A DNA stretch of 33,471 bases from Pollutibacter sp044353505. GTDB taxonomy: Bacteria > Bacteroidota > Bacteroidia > Chitinophagales > Chitinophagaceae. Made by a program: the position numbers and the translations under genes. The notes under the pieces are model-generated. The model searched no databases. It was not told the origin of the DNA and was given only the letters and a program-made list of their open reading frames with translations. The DNA is taken from positions 1 through 33,471 of the forward strand of contig JBILBU010000025.1 of NCBI GenBank assembly GCA_044353505.1, read 5' to 3'. The number at the start of each line of letters is the position of its first letter. Position 1 is the stretch's first letter. This document shows, one piece after another, positions 15,682 through 22,366 of this stretch.

Positions 15682-15682
15682 T

Positions 15683-16483
15683 ATGATCCATATAAAAACG
15701 AACGCGGAGGTAGAACTTATCCGCGAAAGTGCTCTTCTTGTAAGCAATACACTTGCTGAATTGGCTTGTATTGTCAAAGCTGGAGTTACCACTGAATTTC
15801 TTGATAAAAGGGCAGAGGAATTTATACTCGACAACGGAGCAATTCCATCTTTTAAACACTATCGGGGATATCCATTTGCCACTTGCATATCTGTTAACGA
15901 TGCTGTCGTTCATGGATTTCCCAATAAAAAAGAAATCTTGGAAGGCGACCTCGTGTCTATTGACGTAGGGGTATACAAAAATGGATTTCATGGCGATAGC
16001 GCATATACATTCGGTGTTCTACCCGTGCTTGATGAGCACCAACTATTAATGAAAGTTACACGTGATTCTTTGCTACTGGGAATTGAAAAAGCGATTGCTG
16101 GAAATAGGATTGGAGATATTGCCTTCGCCATTCAGGATTATTGCGAGAGACAACATCATTTTGGTGTAGTCAGAGAATTGGTGGGCCATGGTCTGGGAAA
16201 AAATTTGCATGAAGACCCCCAGGTTCCGAACTATGGAAAAAAAGGGAGCGGACCTAAACTGCGTGAGAATATGGTTATTGCAATTGAACCCATGATTAAC
16301 CTGGGCACTAAGGATGTTGTTTATGATTCCGATGGGTGGACTGTTAGAACAAAGGATGGCAAGTTTTCTGCACACTATGAGCATGACGTTTGTATTAAAA
16401 GAAGCAAAGCTGACATACTCTCCAGCTTTGAAAAAATAACCGAAAGTGAATCTTCCAATTCCGCATTGCTAAGCGGATATTGA
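15683..16483 (+). CDS. map: Methionine aminopeptidase, type I
   Basis: Dinuclear metalloprotease that removes the initiator methionine from new proteins. It has 266 residues from ATG 15683, one base after secY; a longer frame from 15638 lies inside secY and is rejected. All five metal ligands are visible: D94 (SIDVG), D105 (GDSAYTF), H169 (VGHG), E202 (IEPM) and E233 (YEHD). H77 (VVHG) is the substrate-binding histidine. There is no N-terminal zinc-finger extension. In most Bacteroidota infA and the alpha operon follow; here they do not. Confidence 0.96.
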   Translation: MIHIKTNAEVELIRESALLVSNTLAELACIVKAGVTTEFLDKRAEEFILDNGAIPSFKHYRGYPFATCISVNDAVVHGFPNKKEILEGDLVSIDVGVYKNGFHGDSAYTFGVLPVLDEHQLLMKVTRDSLLLGIEKAIAGNRIGDIAFAIQDYCERQHHFGVVRELVGHGLGKNLHEDPQVPNYGKKGSGPKLRENMVIAIEPMINLGTKDVVYDSDGWTVRTKDGKFSAHYEHDVCIKRSKADILSSFEKITESESSNSALLSGY

Positions 16484-16540
16484 TGTTGTATTGAAATGTC
16501 TGTCTTAGGCCTATCTTTATTCGGCCTTGAGATTATTAAC

Positions 16541-17794
16541 ATGGACAAAAGAAAAAAATTAATTGTTATTGGCGGCGGTGCAGCAGGTTTTTTCTGTGCT
16601 GTCAATGCCGCTCGGATCTCGCCTAGTCTTGATGTAATCATTCTTGAGAAAACATCAAAGTTGCTATCCAAAGTAAGGATTAGTGGGGGTGGAAGGTGCA
16701 ATGTAACCCATCAGTCGGAGCTGGTAGAAGACATGATTGACGCATACCCCAGGGGAAAAAATTTTGTAAAAAAAACCTTTCATCAGTTCTCGGCACTCGA
16801 TACCCTGTCTTGGTTTAATGAACGAGGGGTAGCCATAAAAGCTGAGCCAGACGGCCGAATGTTTCCTGTTTCAGATCAGTCAGAGACCATTATTCAGTGC
16901 TTATTGGCGGAAGCTGAAAAGTTCGGGGTTAAGATCCGGTTGCAGTCTGAAGTTATTTCCATATCCAAGAAGAATGACTTTTTTGAATTAACCCTATCTG
17001 ATCTACACAAAGCCACTGAGATTGAGCGGTCTGATTTTATTTGTGTGTCCGTTGGGGGCTACCCAAAGGAGTCTGGATTTGATTGGTTAAAAAGTATTGG
17101 CCATCATGTTTCATCTCCTGTTCCATCTCTATTTACATTCAATATTCCCGATAAAGTATTGCACCAACTGATGGGTGTTGCCAACAAGGATACGCTTGTT
17201 AAAATCCCGGCACTAAAAATGCAAGAACGCGGACCGCTACTCATTACGCATTGGGGAATGAGCGGTCCAGCGGTATTGAAGTTATCTTCGAGGGCTGCAA
17301 AAGATCTTTATGACCTAAACTACCGGTATGAAATCATTGTTAGCTGGATGCCAGCATTTCATGAAAGCGCAATGCTTGAGAAGCTAAAAAGCTTTAAAGT
17401 TGTTTCTCCCAAACAGTTGGTACACTCCAAGAATCCCTTTGAGCTCATTGCTCGGCTGTGGACCTACTTGCTCTTAAAGTCTAATATTTCAGCAGAATTA
17501 ACATGGGCCAACATCACAAACACTTCATTGGTTTCTTTATCCAAGTCGCTTTGCACTGATCTTTACCACGTTGAGGGAAAAACAACATTCAAAGATGAAT
17601 TTGTCACTGCTGGAGGCATCCGGTTAGACGAAATTGACCCCGCAACAATGGAAAGTCGAAAGGTCTCAGCGTTATATTTTGCTGGTGAGGTGATGGATGT
17701 TGACGGAATAACCGGCGGCTATAATTTTCAGCACGCTTGGTCAAGTGGATGGATAGCGGCCAATGCCATCAGCAAGGGCACTAATAGGGGTTGA
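16541..17794 (+). CDS. BaiN/HI0933-family FAD-dependent oxidoreductase
   Basis: Flavoprotein of the HI0933/YhiN/BaiN family (aminoacetone oxidase-like; some gut members reduce bile-acid enoyl intermediates). The substrate of most members is unknown, and I cannot assign one here. The Rossmann motif VIGGGAAG (9-16) binds FAD, KVRISGGGRCNVTH (44-57) is the family signature, and the C-terminal GEVMDVDGITGGYNFQHAW closes the FAD site. I prefer ATG 16541 (417 residues) to the upstream ATG 16496: the Rossmann strand starts right after it, and a weak promoter-like TATCTTTA (16512-16519) lies between the two. It separates map from rpsA, where infA would be expected. Confidence 0.85.
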   Translation: MDKRKKLIVIGGGAAGFFCAVNAARISPSLDVIILEKTSKLLSKVRISGGGRCNVTHQSELVEDMIDAYPRGKNFVKKTFHQFSALDTLSWFNERGVAIKAEPDGRMFPVSDQSETIIQCLLAEAEKFGVKIRLQSEVISISKKNDFFELTLSDLHKATEIERSDFICVSVGGYPKESGFDWLKSIGHHVSSPVPSLFTFNIPDKVLHQLMGVANKDTLVKIPALKMQERGPLLITHWGMSGPAVLKLSSRAAKDLYDLNYRYEIIVSWMPAFHESAMLEKLKSFKVVSPKQLVHSKNPFELIARLWTYLLLKSNISAELTWANITNTSLVSLSKSLCTDLYHVEGKTTFKDEFVTAGGIRLDEIDPATMESRKVSALYFAGEVMDVDGITGGYNFQHAWSSGWIAANAISKGTNRG

Positions 17795-17854
17795 AAATCC
17801 CGAAAAAACACCTAAAAAAGCCAGTAAATTATAGGCTGGAAAGCATAATTCCGC

Positions 17855-17862
17855 TACCTTTG
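17855..17862 (+). promoter_or_regulatory. -7 element of the rpsA promoter
   Basis: TACCTTTG. With the following CCGTCCC it is identical over 15 nt to the rpsL promoter (798-812). No good TTTG is seen 19-21 nt upstream. Initiation near 17868 would give a leader of about 55 nt. Confidence 0.72.
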
Positions 17863-17906
17863 CCGTCCCCAAATCAGTCTGACAAAACAGATTGAAATTC
17901 AAACAA

Positions 17907-17913
17907 AAGGAGG
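17907..17913 (+). promoter_or_regulatory. Perfect Shine-Dalgarno sequence of rpsA
   Basis: AAGGAGG, 9 nt before a GTG start codon at 17923. It is the second perfect Shine-Dalgarno sequence at normal spacing in the window and it decides the GTG start. Confidence 0.8.
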
Positions 17914-17922
17914 AAATTAATA

Positions 17923-19743
17923 GTGGAAGAAAACAACACACTAGCAAGTCCGTCAACAGTCTCCGCACACGATGATTTCGATTGGAGCATTGACAAGCGC
18001 AACGTTGCCCGTTACAACAACGAAGAGCAACTAAAGTACGATGCCGTTTACGAGGGCACCTTTAAGCAGATCACCGATGGTGAAATGATTCAAGGAACAG
18101 TAGTTGGAGTTACCAAAACCGACGTCGTTATCAACATTGGTTTTAAGAGTGATGGTCTTATTTCGTTAAACGAATTCAGGGATCTATCTGGTCTTAAGAC
18201 AGGTGATGTGGTTGAAGTAATGGTTGTGGAGAAAGAAGACAGGGAAGGGCACTTGCATCTCAGTCGCAAGCAAGCACGTATTACACGAGCTTGGGAGCGT
18301 ATTGTGGACATGCACAAGACTGGCGAAGTTGTTACTGGTCTCGTTACGAGCAAAACAAAAGGTGGTCTCATTGTTGACATCCTTGGTATGGAAACATTCT
18401 TACCAGGATCTCAAATTGATGTGAAGCCTGTTACAGACTACGATCAATTCGTTGGCAAATCCATGGAATTTAAAATTGTGAAGATCAACGAAGCAATTAA
18501 AAATGCGGTTGTATCACACAAAGCACTTATTGAAAGCGATATCGAAGCTCAGCGTGCTGAGATCATGGGTAAATTGGAAAAAGGACAAGTACTTGAGGGT
18601 ACCATCAAGAACATTACTGACTTCGGGGCATTCCTTGATCTTGGTGGTGTAGATGGACTTCTTTATATCACTGATATCAGCTGGGGCAGAATCAATCACC
18701 CATCTGAGGTACTTAAGCTTGACCAAAAGCTCAATGTCGTTGTACTTGACTTCGATGATGAGAAACGCAGGATAAGTTTAGGCCTTAAACAACTTACTCC
18801 ACATCCTTGGGATACACTTTCTGCAGATATTGTAGAAGGTGCTACTGTAAAGGGTAAGGTGGTAAATATTGAAGACTATGGCGCGTTCCTTGAAATCACA
18901 CCTGGTGTAGAGGGACTTGTTCACGTTAGTGAAATCACTTGGGCTAATACTCCAGTGAATGCAAAAGAGTTCTTCAAATTGGCAGATGATTATGAAGCCA
19001 AAGTGGTAACACTTGATAAGGATAGTAGAAAGATGAGTCTCTCTATTAAACAATTGACTTCAGATCCTTGGGATATTATCGAAGATAAATTCCCTGTGGG
19101 AAGTCGCCATAACGGACTAGTAAAAAACATTACCCCTTACGGAGTATTTGTTGAGCTTGAGCCGGGTATTGGCGGTATGATTCACATCAGTGATTTGAGT
19201 TGGTTGAAGAGATTCAATCACCCTACTGAGTTTACAAAATCAGGAAGTCATATTGATGTCATCATCCTAAATATTGATAAGGAAAACAGGAAACTTCAAT
19301 TGGGCCATAAGCAACTTGAGGAAGATCCTTGGAACTCTCTTCAAGAAACATTTGCAATCGGTTCAATCCACGAAGGAACTGTAGTGAAGAAAGACGATAA
19401 AGGTGCTGTTGTACAGTTGCCATATGGTCTTGAAGGTTTTACACCTGCCCGTCATCTTGCAAAAGAAGATGGAAAAACAGTTGGCGCTGACGAAACTGCC
19501 CAATTTATGGTGATCGAATTCGATCGCAATGAAAAGAGGATTGTGTTGAGTCATGCACGCATCTGGGAGCAAGTAATCGTGGATGAGAAAGACGCAGCAA
19601 ATAAGGAAAAGAAAGCCGACGCAGCCAAAACTAAAAAAGCTGTGAAGGATATTCAAGGAAAGGTTGAAAAAACCACACTTGGAGATCTAGGTGTTCTTGC
19701 TGAACTCAAAAAGAAAATGGAAGGCGGAGAAGAGCCTAGCTAA
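17923..19743 (+). CDS. rpsA: Ribosomal protein bS1 (six S1 domains)
   Basis: RNA-binding protein that loads structured mRNA on the 30S subunit. It has 606 residues. Six S1 OB-fold repeats are visible at about 53-116, 133-200, 220-288, 305-374, 391-461 and 478-545; the third and fourth are the most canonical (ITDFGAFLDL, IEDYGAFLEI). The first ~50 residues would contact S2. The tail after 550 is rich in Lys and Ala and ends GGEEPS. The start is GTG behind a perfect Shine-Dalgarno sequence. In E. coli the rpsA mRNA lacks a good Shine-Dalgarno sequence and is repressed by S1; here the arrangement is reversed. Its promoter and a terminator frame it as a single-gene unit. Confidence 0.96.
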   Translation: MEENNTLASPSTVSAHDDFDWSIDKRNVARYNNEEQLKYDAVYEGTFKQITDGEMIQGTVVGVTKTDVVINIGFKSDGLISLNEFRDLSGLKTGDVVEVMVVEKEDREGHLHLSRKQARITRAWERIVDMHKTGEVVTGLVTSKTKGGLIVDILGMETFLPGSQIDVKPVTDYDQFVGKSMEFKIVKINEAIKNAVVSHKALIESDIEAQRAEIMGKLEKGQVLEGTIKNITDFGAFLDLGGVDGLLYITDISWGRINHPSEVLKLDQKLNVVVLDFDDEKRRISLGLKQLTPHPWDTLSADIVEGATVKGKVVNIEDYGAFLEITPGVEGLVHVSEITWANTPVNAKEFFKLADDYEAKVVTLDKDSRKMSLSIKQLTSDPWDIIEDKFPVGSRHNGLVKNITPYGVFVELEPGIGGMIHISDLSWLKRFNHPTEFTKSGSHIDVIILNIDKENRKLQLGHKQLEEDPWNSLQETFAIGSIHEGTVVKKDDKGAVVQLPYGLEGFTPARHLAKEDGKTVGADETAQFMVIEFDRNEKRIVLSHARIWEQVIVDEKDAANKEKKADAAKTKKAVKDIQGKVEKTTLGDLGVLAELKKKMEGGEEPS

Positions 19744-19762
19744 TCTTGCCATGCCAATAGAT

Positions 19763-19799
19763 AAAAGGTCCTGTACAGCAATGTGCAGGACCTTTTTTT
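19763..19799 (+). terminator. Bidirectional terminator between rpsA and the HAD gene
   Basis: Stem of about 15 bp, AAAAGGTCCTGTACA (19763-19777) / TGTGCAGGACCTTTT (19782-19796), one G-U pair, GCAA tetraloop, then more T. The symmetric A and T runs let it end the convergent minus-strand gene too, whose stop codon is at 19798-19800. Confidence 0.93.
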
Positions 19800-20460
19800 A
19801 TGATATAAGTTTTTGGAGTGAGTCTTGGTTTAATGATAACAGTGAGCTGAGTTTTAAATCAGCGATATTCCATTTGTCTTCACTGAACTGTTCAGGGTGT
19901 GGAACTAATATACATTTCATCCGTGCAGCTTTTGCTGCAATCAATCCATTGAATGAATCTTCAAAGCAAATGCATTCAATGGGTTTACTTTGTAATGCAT
20001 TTGCACAGTCTATAAATACTTGCGGATGAGGTTTCCCAAATGGCAAAAATTCTGCTGAAGTGGAAGCAGTAAAAAAATCTTTGAGATTAATTTTCTCTAG
20101 TACTGCTTCGATGAGTGCCATGGGGGAAGAGCTGGCCAGACCAATTTTTAATCCCATTTGTTGAACAAGTGCTATCGCTTCGGCTACACCATCCATTGAC
20201 ACCCCACGTGTACCAACCTTTTCAATTACTCTCTGGGTAATATCAAGTTCAGTCTCGCTAATGTGAATATGATCGATATTGAAAACAGAAAACCAATGCT
20301 GAAGAAACTCTTTTGTTCTCAGCCCTGTTGTTTGATAATATTCATCTTGGTTTATGTGCACCCCGAATCTCTTCATGCTCTCAAGTGCAGATTCATACCA
20401 CAGGGGCTCTGAATCTATCAATAATCCGTCCATGTCAAATATTGCAGTCGTAATTCTCAT
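19798..20460 (-). CDS. HAD-superfamily sugar phosphatase, HxpB/YniC-like
   Basis: Cytosolic phosphatase of the beta-phosphoglucomutase-like HAD branch, 220 residues. Motif I is FDMDGLLIDSEPLW (8-21), with the nucleophile D9 and the acid/base D11. Motif II is GLASSSPM, and the motif III-IV region reads FGKPHPQVF and CFEDSFNG. Resemblance to E. coli YniC/HxpB (hexitol phosphatase, 2-deoxyglucose-6-phosphatase) runs the full length, including KPHPQV and the C-terminal ADLKLSSL. The cap is the small helical type. A minus-strand TAACTTTG (20483-20490) is its likely promoter. The exact sugar substrate is not certain. Confidence 0.85.
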   Translation of the reverse strand: MRITTAIFDMDGLLIDSEPLWYESALESMKRFGVHINQDEYYQTTGLRTKEFLQHWFSVFNIDHIHISETELDITQRVIEKVGTRGVSMDGVAEAIALVQQMGLKIGLASSSPMALIEAVLEKINLKDFFTASTSAEFLPFGKPHPQVFIDCANALQSKPIECICFEDSFNGLIAAKAARMKCILVPHPEQFSEDKWNIADLKLSSLLSLNQDSLQKLIS

Positions 20461-20482
20461 CTTTTCAGTTGGTTTATAGCTG

Positions 20483-20490
20483 CAAAGTTA
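20483..20490 (-). promoter_or_regulatory. -7 element for the HAD phosphatase gene
   Basis: TAACTTTG on the minus strand, 22 nt upstream of the ATG at 20460. No clear TTTG partner is seen. Confidence 0.55.
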
Positions 20491-20584
20491 GGGGATAATA
20501 CATTTCTTGATTTGAATTGATGTCAACTCCTGTTTGTGTTAAAGTTCTGATTGTAATGCATGAATAATTCTTATCTTGAAACCT

Positions 20585-21343
20585 ATGATTACCGAAAAGC
20601 TGAAGGATGTCAAGTTGGTAAGGAAATTATTCTATGCCATTGTCGGGTTGTTAACTTACCCTGGCCTTGCGATGGTAAACAGGATTAAAGTTACTGGCAC
20701 AGAATACCTCAAGGGATTACCCAAGCGAAATGTCTTGTTTGTGAGTAATCACCAGACGTATTTTGCAGATGTAATGGCTTTCCTTCATATTTTCTGCGCA
20801 GTTAAGTGGAGGAAGCAAAATAGATTGGGTATTCCGTATTATCTTTTGAATCCTTTTGCTAGCGTCAATTTTGTTGCTGCGGAAGAAACCATGAAAGATA
20901 ATCTGCTCACCAGACTTTTTAAGCTTGCAGGTGCAATCACCATCAAGAGAACATGGCGTGCTGGTGGACAAGATATCAAGCGAGAAGTTGATTCTGCTGA
21001 TTACGGTAAAATTTATGAAGCATTAAAAAAGCGGTGGGTGATTACCTTTCCACAAGGAACAACAAAACCATTTGCGCCTGGCCGTAAAGGAACCGCATAT
21101 ATAATAAAAGAAATGAGGCCTATTGTGATTCCTGTAGTGATCAGTGGCTTTTGGAGAGCCTTCAATAGAAAGGGCCTATCGTTTAAAAAGAAAGGAACCC
21201 TGCTGAGTGTTCAATTCAAGCCACCTCTTGAAATTGACTATAATGAAAGTGTGGAAGTGATTTTAGAGCATATCATGAATGCGATCGAACAAAGCAAGCA
21301 GTTTATGCTCCTGAGCAGCCACCATGCTGTTCGCAGTGCATAA
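20585..21343 (+). CDS. PlsC-type lysophospholipid acyltransferase with atypical motif
   Basis: Membrane-associated glycerolipid acyltransferase family, 252 residues from ATG 20585 (a TTG at 20576 is possible but less likely). Block I reads SNHQTYFADV: His and Asp are separated by five residues, not four as in the classic HX4D. Block III reads FPQGTTKPFAPGRKGTA where PlsC has FPEGTRS. Block IV, PIVIPVVISG, is normal. A hydrophobic N-terminal stretch (LFYAIVGLLTYPGLAMV) would anchor it. The acceptor could be lysophosphatidate or another lysolipid; sequence alone does not say. Its stop is 9 nt from the convergent thioesterase stop. Confidence 0.75.
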   Translation: MITEKLKDVKLVRKLFYAIVGLLTYPGLAMVNRIKVTGTEYLKGLPKRNVLFVSNHQTYFADVMAFLHIFCAVKWRKQNRLGIPYYLLNPFASVNFVAAEETMKDNLLTRLFKLAGAITIKRTWRAGGQDIKREVDSADYGKIYEALKKRWVITFPQGTTKPFAPGRKGTAYIIKEMRPIVIPVVISGFWRAFNRKGLSFKKKGTLLSVQFKPPLEIDYNESVEVILEHIMNAIEQSKQFMLLSSHHAVRSA

Positions 21344-21352
21344 TGCACCAAG

Positions 21353-21865
21353 TTACTTTACGAAGAGAGCCCTTAATTCTGTTGCTTCTTCTGGCTTCAT
21401 TTTTTTTGCCAACACAAGCCTTAGTTGTCTTCTTCTAAGTGCGCTATCATATAGTTTTACATCCTCTTGTGTTTCGGGAATTAGTTCGGGCACCTTGCGG
21501 GGTCTTCCATTGGGGTCTAACGCCACAAAGGTGAAGTAGGCCTCATTGCTTTTGTACTTATATTCTTGTGTCAGATCTTCTCCCCAAACGTTGATATGAA
21601 TCTCCATTGAGGTGTTGAATGCCCTTGTTACGTTTGCTTCAATATGCACAACATTTCCCAGTTTAATTGGCGCGTCGAATGAAAGATTGTCAACCGATAC
21701 GGTAGCAGCAGGTAGTTTACAGTGTTTCCCCGCAGCCATCGCAGCCGCTGTGTCCATCCAATACATCAGTCTACCGCCCATGAGGTTTCCATAAAAATTA
21801 GTATCATTGGGGAATACCATTTCTGCCATGATGACTTTTGTTTCTGATGCTTTTTTGGGATTCAT
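21353..21865 (-). CDS. Acyl-CoA thioesterase, hot-dog fold (YciA/BFIT type)
   Basis: Hydrolyses acyl-CoA to free acid and CoA, in the cytosol. It has 170 residues. The segment FPNDTNFYGNLMGGRLMYWM then D holds the N...G..GG....D signature of the acyl-CoA hydrolase hot-dog domain, with the catalytic Asp in WMDTAAA. VDNLSFDAPIKLGNVVHIEA is the central strand pair. It is the last gene of a minus-strand run, 24 nt after the flavin reductase gene. A charged C-terminal tail (YDSALRRRQLRLVLAKKMK) is helical-looking. Chain-length preference is unknown. Confidence 0.88.
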   Translation of the reverse strand: MNPKKASETKVIMAEMVFPNDTNFYGNLMGGRLMYWMDTAAAMAAGKHCKLPAATVSVDNLSFDAPIKLGNVVHIEANVTRAFNTSMEIHINVWGEDLTQEYKYKSNEAYFTFVALDPNGRPRKVPELIPETQEDVKLYDSALRRRQLRLVLAKKMKPEEATELRALFVK

Positions 21866-21889
21866 GTGATCTGCTTTTAGGTTGCGATA

Positions 21890-22366
21890 TTAGCCCCTAA
21901 TGATGCCTTTTTCTCTGATTAAGTCCAAAGTTAATGCTTCGCCCTCTAGATTATTTGAAAAACTTATCACATCGCACAGGTGGATGATGTGGTCGCCAGC
22001 ATCCAATGTATTTATTGTTTTCAACTCCATATAAGCAAGTGCGTCTTTGAGCACATTAAACTCTTTCCATTGTGACAAAAGTTTACGTTTCATTAATCTA
22101 CTTATTTTATCAATCTTGAGTCCGGATGACTGACCTAACAGTTTGATTAGATTAGACTGATTGTTGGAAAGAAGCTGCAATACGAAGTGGGGATTTTTCT
22201 GCACAAGCTCCAGTGTTTTCGTGCCCTTGTATATGGCAACCATCATTCTTTTAGGCTCCATGCTTACTGCCGAAACATAAGTGCAGATATGCATGTTGGA
22301 CTCGTCTTTGCTTCGGGAGCTTATGCTGTATATTGGCAGATCAACCCTGTTCCATGGTCTTTTCAT
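21890..22366 (-). CDS. Flavin reductase-like (FMN-binding split-barrel) protein
   Basis: Protein of 158 residues resembling the flavin reductase family: TYVSAVSMEPKRMMVAIYKG matches the flavin-binding core, and KNPHFVLQLLSNNQSNLIKL the next element. These proteins bind FMN or FAD and often reduce it with NAD(P)H for a partner enzyme. I choose ATG 22366 over an in-frame TTG at 22378; either way its 5' end overlaps the 3' end of the photolyase-like gene (26 bp with the ATG), indicating coupled translation. A link between the two flavoproteins is suggested by this overlap but not proven. Confidence 0.75.
   Translation of the reverse strand: MKRPWNRVDLPIYSISSRSKDESNMHICTYVSAVSMEPKRMMVAIYKGTKTLELVQKNPHFVLQLLSNNQSNLIKLLGQSSGLKIDKISRLMKRKLLSQWKEFNVLKDALAYMELKTINTLDAGDHIIHLCDVISFSNNLEGEALTLDLIREKGIIRG

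Noticed and set aside
15638..15682. Longer N-terminus for map starting inside secY
   Set aside because: The extra 15 residues are the secY 3' end read in another frame; the ATG at 15683 gives the normal type I start.
16461..16476. CCGC / GCGG hairpin at the end of map as a terminator
   Set aside because: It is within coding sequence, has only four paired bases and no T-run follows.
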